Origin: Clostridiales bacterium
GTDB taxonomy: Bacteria; Bacillota; Clostridia; Oscillospirales; Acutalibacteraceae
Direction: 5' to 3'
Assembly: GCA_014799585.1 (NCBI GenBank)
Contig: JAAVHU010000033.1
Coordinates: forward strand, 1 to 6,225
Length of the DNA: 6,225 nucleotides
Part shown: one piece after another, positions 4,551-6,225 of the stretch
How the letters are laid out: each line of letters opens with the position of its first letter
How positions within the stretch are numbered: position 1 is the stretch's first letter
Program-made: the position numbers and the translations under genes
The notes under the pieces: generated by a model
Database searches by the model: none
Seen by the model: only the letters and a program-made list of their open reading frames with translations
Told to the model about the DNA's origin: nothing

Positions 4551-6225
4551 TTACCAGCTTCCGCCGCCACCGCCGCCTGCACCGCCGCCTGCGAAACCGC
4601 CTCCACCGCCGGAAAAACTTCCGCCTGAGCTTTGAGGCGCAGATGTCATAGCAGTTGACGCTGAATTGAACGTATTATTCATAAAGTGCCAGAACAACAT
4701 TCTTTCAAACATTGAACCGCCATACCACTGCGGAGGTTCAAGTGCAATACCTTCAAAATTCTTTGTCCATTTATCTGAAACACCAAGAACATATGCATAC
4801 GGCAGAATATCATAATAGTATTCAGGGTTTTCATCAACAAGAGCTTCAAGCTTTTCCTTTTCAGCTGTTTCAAGGAATTTTTTAAAACCCATAATTCTTT
4901 GAAGATATTCATGCCCCTTATCTGTTCTTCTTCTGATGAAGAAAGAGAATATTGCTGAAATCACAGCAATAGCAACACCAATGAAAACGGCAATGTTTTT
5001 TTCACTTCCGCCTATTGTTTCGGCATGAATTGCGATAGAAGCAACAGCACCCAGAATTGAAAGCACAACACCAACCAATACCATTTTCATAGATTTTGCA
5101 TCAAAAACAAGCTTTCTGTTTTCAGAGGTGTTCACCATATTGGTTATTTTTTCTATTGTTTTATAAAACTTATTCTTTAAATCTTTTGCAGTAATTTGTG
5201 TTTTCTCACTTGCAAACAAGCCGTTAAAGAAAACGTGCTTGCATCTGTCGTGACCATTATATGTTGGGCGGATTTTTTCAATCACAAAATCTGTTTTTGA
5301 ACCAATCAATTTCTTTTGCTCAACCTGATTAATTCTGATATAGCCCTCATTTGCAAGCTCTATCATAAGAGGGATCGTATCTCTGTTTGTAATAACACCC
5401 TGCTTCCAGAACGCAACATCAAGACTGCTCATATGATCGGGAGGATAGAATTCAACAACCTCAACAACCTTTTTATCTCTGCCGAATTTTACCCAAAGAA
5501 TTGCAACAATTATCAATGCAATAAGCGGAATAACAACCATAGCGGTAAGCCTTGCATAATATTCCGTCATATTAAAATAGAAGTATCCCTCAGGCAATTC
5601 AAGCCTTAAGGTTAATGCTTCATATGGAGAAAGCTCCTCTGTTACCTTACCGCTTATTTCATTGCCTGTAACCTTATATTCAATCGTGTCTGTTCCGACA
5701 GTGCCGTAAACACCTGTTGAAAGCCCAACCTTTTCAGCATCAAATTCCTTTGGCATTGTAACAGTAAAGGTTACATTATCAATATAAGTATCCCATTCAT
5801 CACCGATAATATTGAAATAAAGCTCATCAAAGCCTTCGCCTACATCCTTTCCCATAACATAAGAATAAGAAATAGTATAATCGTGCGGGCCGAAAACCGT
5901 TCTGTCCTCATCACCTATCTGAACAACATAATAATTACCCTCAGAATAAGCATCATAATTATCACTTACGGAAATATTCTTAACCTTTGCATCAACATAA
6001 TCCGTTGAGCCGTCTGCACGTTCAATATAATTTGTTGTTGGGATTTTCCTGAAAATACCGTGCTTATCAACATTAAAATAAGCAGAAATTTTTTCCGTTA
6101 TTTCAAGCGTGTTGTTTTCAAGCACATTGATGGAAACATCATAGCTTTCAAAATAATAATCCTTAGTAAGATGCTTTGCATTGCCGTAAGGCACAGTAAG
6201 TGCAAAAGCAGGAACAGCAGATGAA
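4551..6225 (-). CDS. DUF2207 domain-containing membrane protein, 5' end cut by the window
   Basis: This is a membrane protein of the DUF2207 family (predicted membrane protein, function unknown). The frame is open to the window edge; GTG at 6192-6194 is an internal Val, not the start. The ten codons before it read SSAVPAFALT, which looks like the end of a signal peptide with an A-F-A cleavage site. Counting that Val as residue 1, an extracellular beta-rich domain (about 1-205) precedes TM1 (about 217-236). A cytoplasmic segment opens with EFYPPDHMSSLDVAFWKQG (248-266), the family's YPP motif. TM2 (about 371-390) and TM3 (about 400-420) follow. Then comes the conserved block MGFKKFLETAEKE to LPYAYVLGVSDKW, and a Gly/Ser tail ending GGSW (524-547). 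The visible part has 557 residues. A hairpin terminator follows. The family assignment is firm from the motif order. No substrate or partner can be named. Confidence 0.9.
   Translation of the reverse strand, partial: SSAVPAFALTVPYGNAKHLTKDYYFESYDVSINVLENNTLEITEKISAYFNVDKHGIFRKIPTTNYIERADGSTDYVDAKVKNISVSDNYDAYSEGNYYVVQIGDEDRTVFGPHDYTISYSYVMGKDVGEGFDELYFNIIGDEWDTYIDNVTFTVTMPKEFDAEKVGLSTGVYGTVGTDTIEYKVTGNEISGKVTEELSPYEALTLRLELPEGYFYFNMTEYYARLTAMVVIPLIALIIVAILWVKFGRDKKVVEVVEFYPPDHMSSLDVAFWKQGVITNRDTIPLMIELANEGYIRINQVEQKKLIGSKTDFVIEKIRPTYNGHDRCKHVFFNGLFASEKTQITAKDLKNKFYKTIEKITNMVNTSENRKLVFDAKSMKMVLVGVVLSILGAVASIAIHAETIGGSEKNIAVFIGVAIAVISAIFSFFIRRRTDKGHEYLQRIMGFKKFLETAEKEKLEALVDENPEYYYDILPYAYVLGVSDKWTKNFEGIALEPPQWYGGSMFERMLFWHFMNNTFNSASTAMTSAPQSSGGSFSGGGGGFAGGGAGGGGGGSW
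4560..4625 (-). repeat. GGN codon tract encoding the glycine-rich C-terminus of the DUF2207 protein
   Basis: A 66-base low-complexity stretch, mostly GGN codons, encodes a Gly-rich tail with a few Ser, Phe and Ala. It is far richer in G+C than its surroundings. Such tails are usual in DUF2207 proteins, so it belongs to the gene and is not an insertion. Tracts like this can vary in length by slippage. Confidence 0.75.

Noticed and set aside
4679..4912. Minus-strand 77-codon frame in another frame of the DUF2207 gene
   Set aside because: Overlaps the conserved C-terminal DUF2207 block in a different frame; no independent evidence.
5316..5609. Plus-strand open frame of 97 codons opposite the DUF2207 gene
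   Set aside because: Fully antisense to a convincing coding region, with no domain and no initiation signals.

Overview
This window reads as part of the chromosome of an AT-leaning, Gram-positive anaerobe of the class Clostridia, most likely a gut member of the Oscillospiraceae/Ruminococcus–Eubacterium group. The gene order (SRP RNA, dnaX, ybaB, recR) is the classic Firmicutes arrangement. Shine-Dalgarno sites are strong (AAGGAG type), promoters have the sigma-A form TTGATT-17-TATAAT, and the flavin-reductase-like and DUF2207 proteins resemble those common in such genomes. The family-level placement is inferred from general resemblance, not from a search.

Every gene lies on the minus strand, so transcription runs from high to low coordinates. 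In that order: (1) a DUF2207 membrane protein, cut by the window edge at 6225 and closed by a terminator near 4500-4530; (2) a short monocistronic flavin reductase-family gene (3949-4449) with its own promoter; (3) a strong promoter (3912-3940) driving the small-type SRP RNA (about 3760-3872) and its terminator; (4) dnaX (1954-3705), ybaB (1586-1930) and recR (967-1566), separated by 19-23 bases and each with a good ribosome binding site; (5) smpB (412-876), which very probably starts at TTG; (6) ssrA, the tmRNA (38-390), starting 21 bases past the smpB stop and ending directly against a palindromic terminator (4-37).

The window is essentially housekeeping. DnaX is the clamp-loader ATPase of the replicative polymerase, YbaB a nucleoid-associated DNA-binding protein, and RecR part of recombinational gap repair. 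SmpB and tmRNA together form the trans-translation machinery that rescues stalled ribosomes, and the SRP RNA is the RNA core of the particle that targets proteins to the membrane. No mobile element, CRISPR array, defence system or biosynthetic cluster was seen, and I do not claim a new system.

The observations most worth checking concern RNA and expression. The SRP RNA is flanked by complementary arms that extend its terminal helix to 25 continuous pairs and compete with its own terminator. dnaX has no convincing promoter and probably depends on readthrough from the SRP RNA gene. A 9-bp inverted repeat sits just upstream of the smpB ribosome binding site. All four tmRNA pseudoknots and the tag ORF can be read directly from the sequence.
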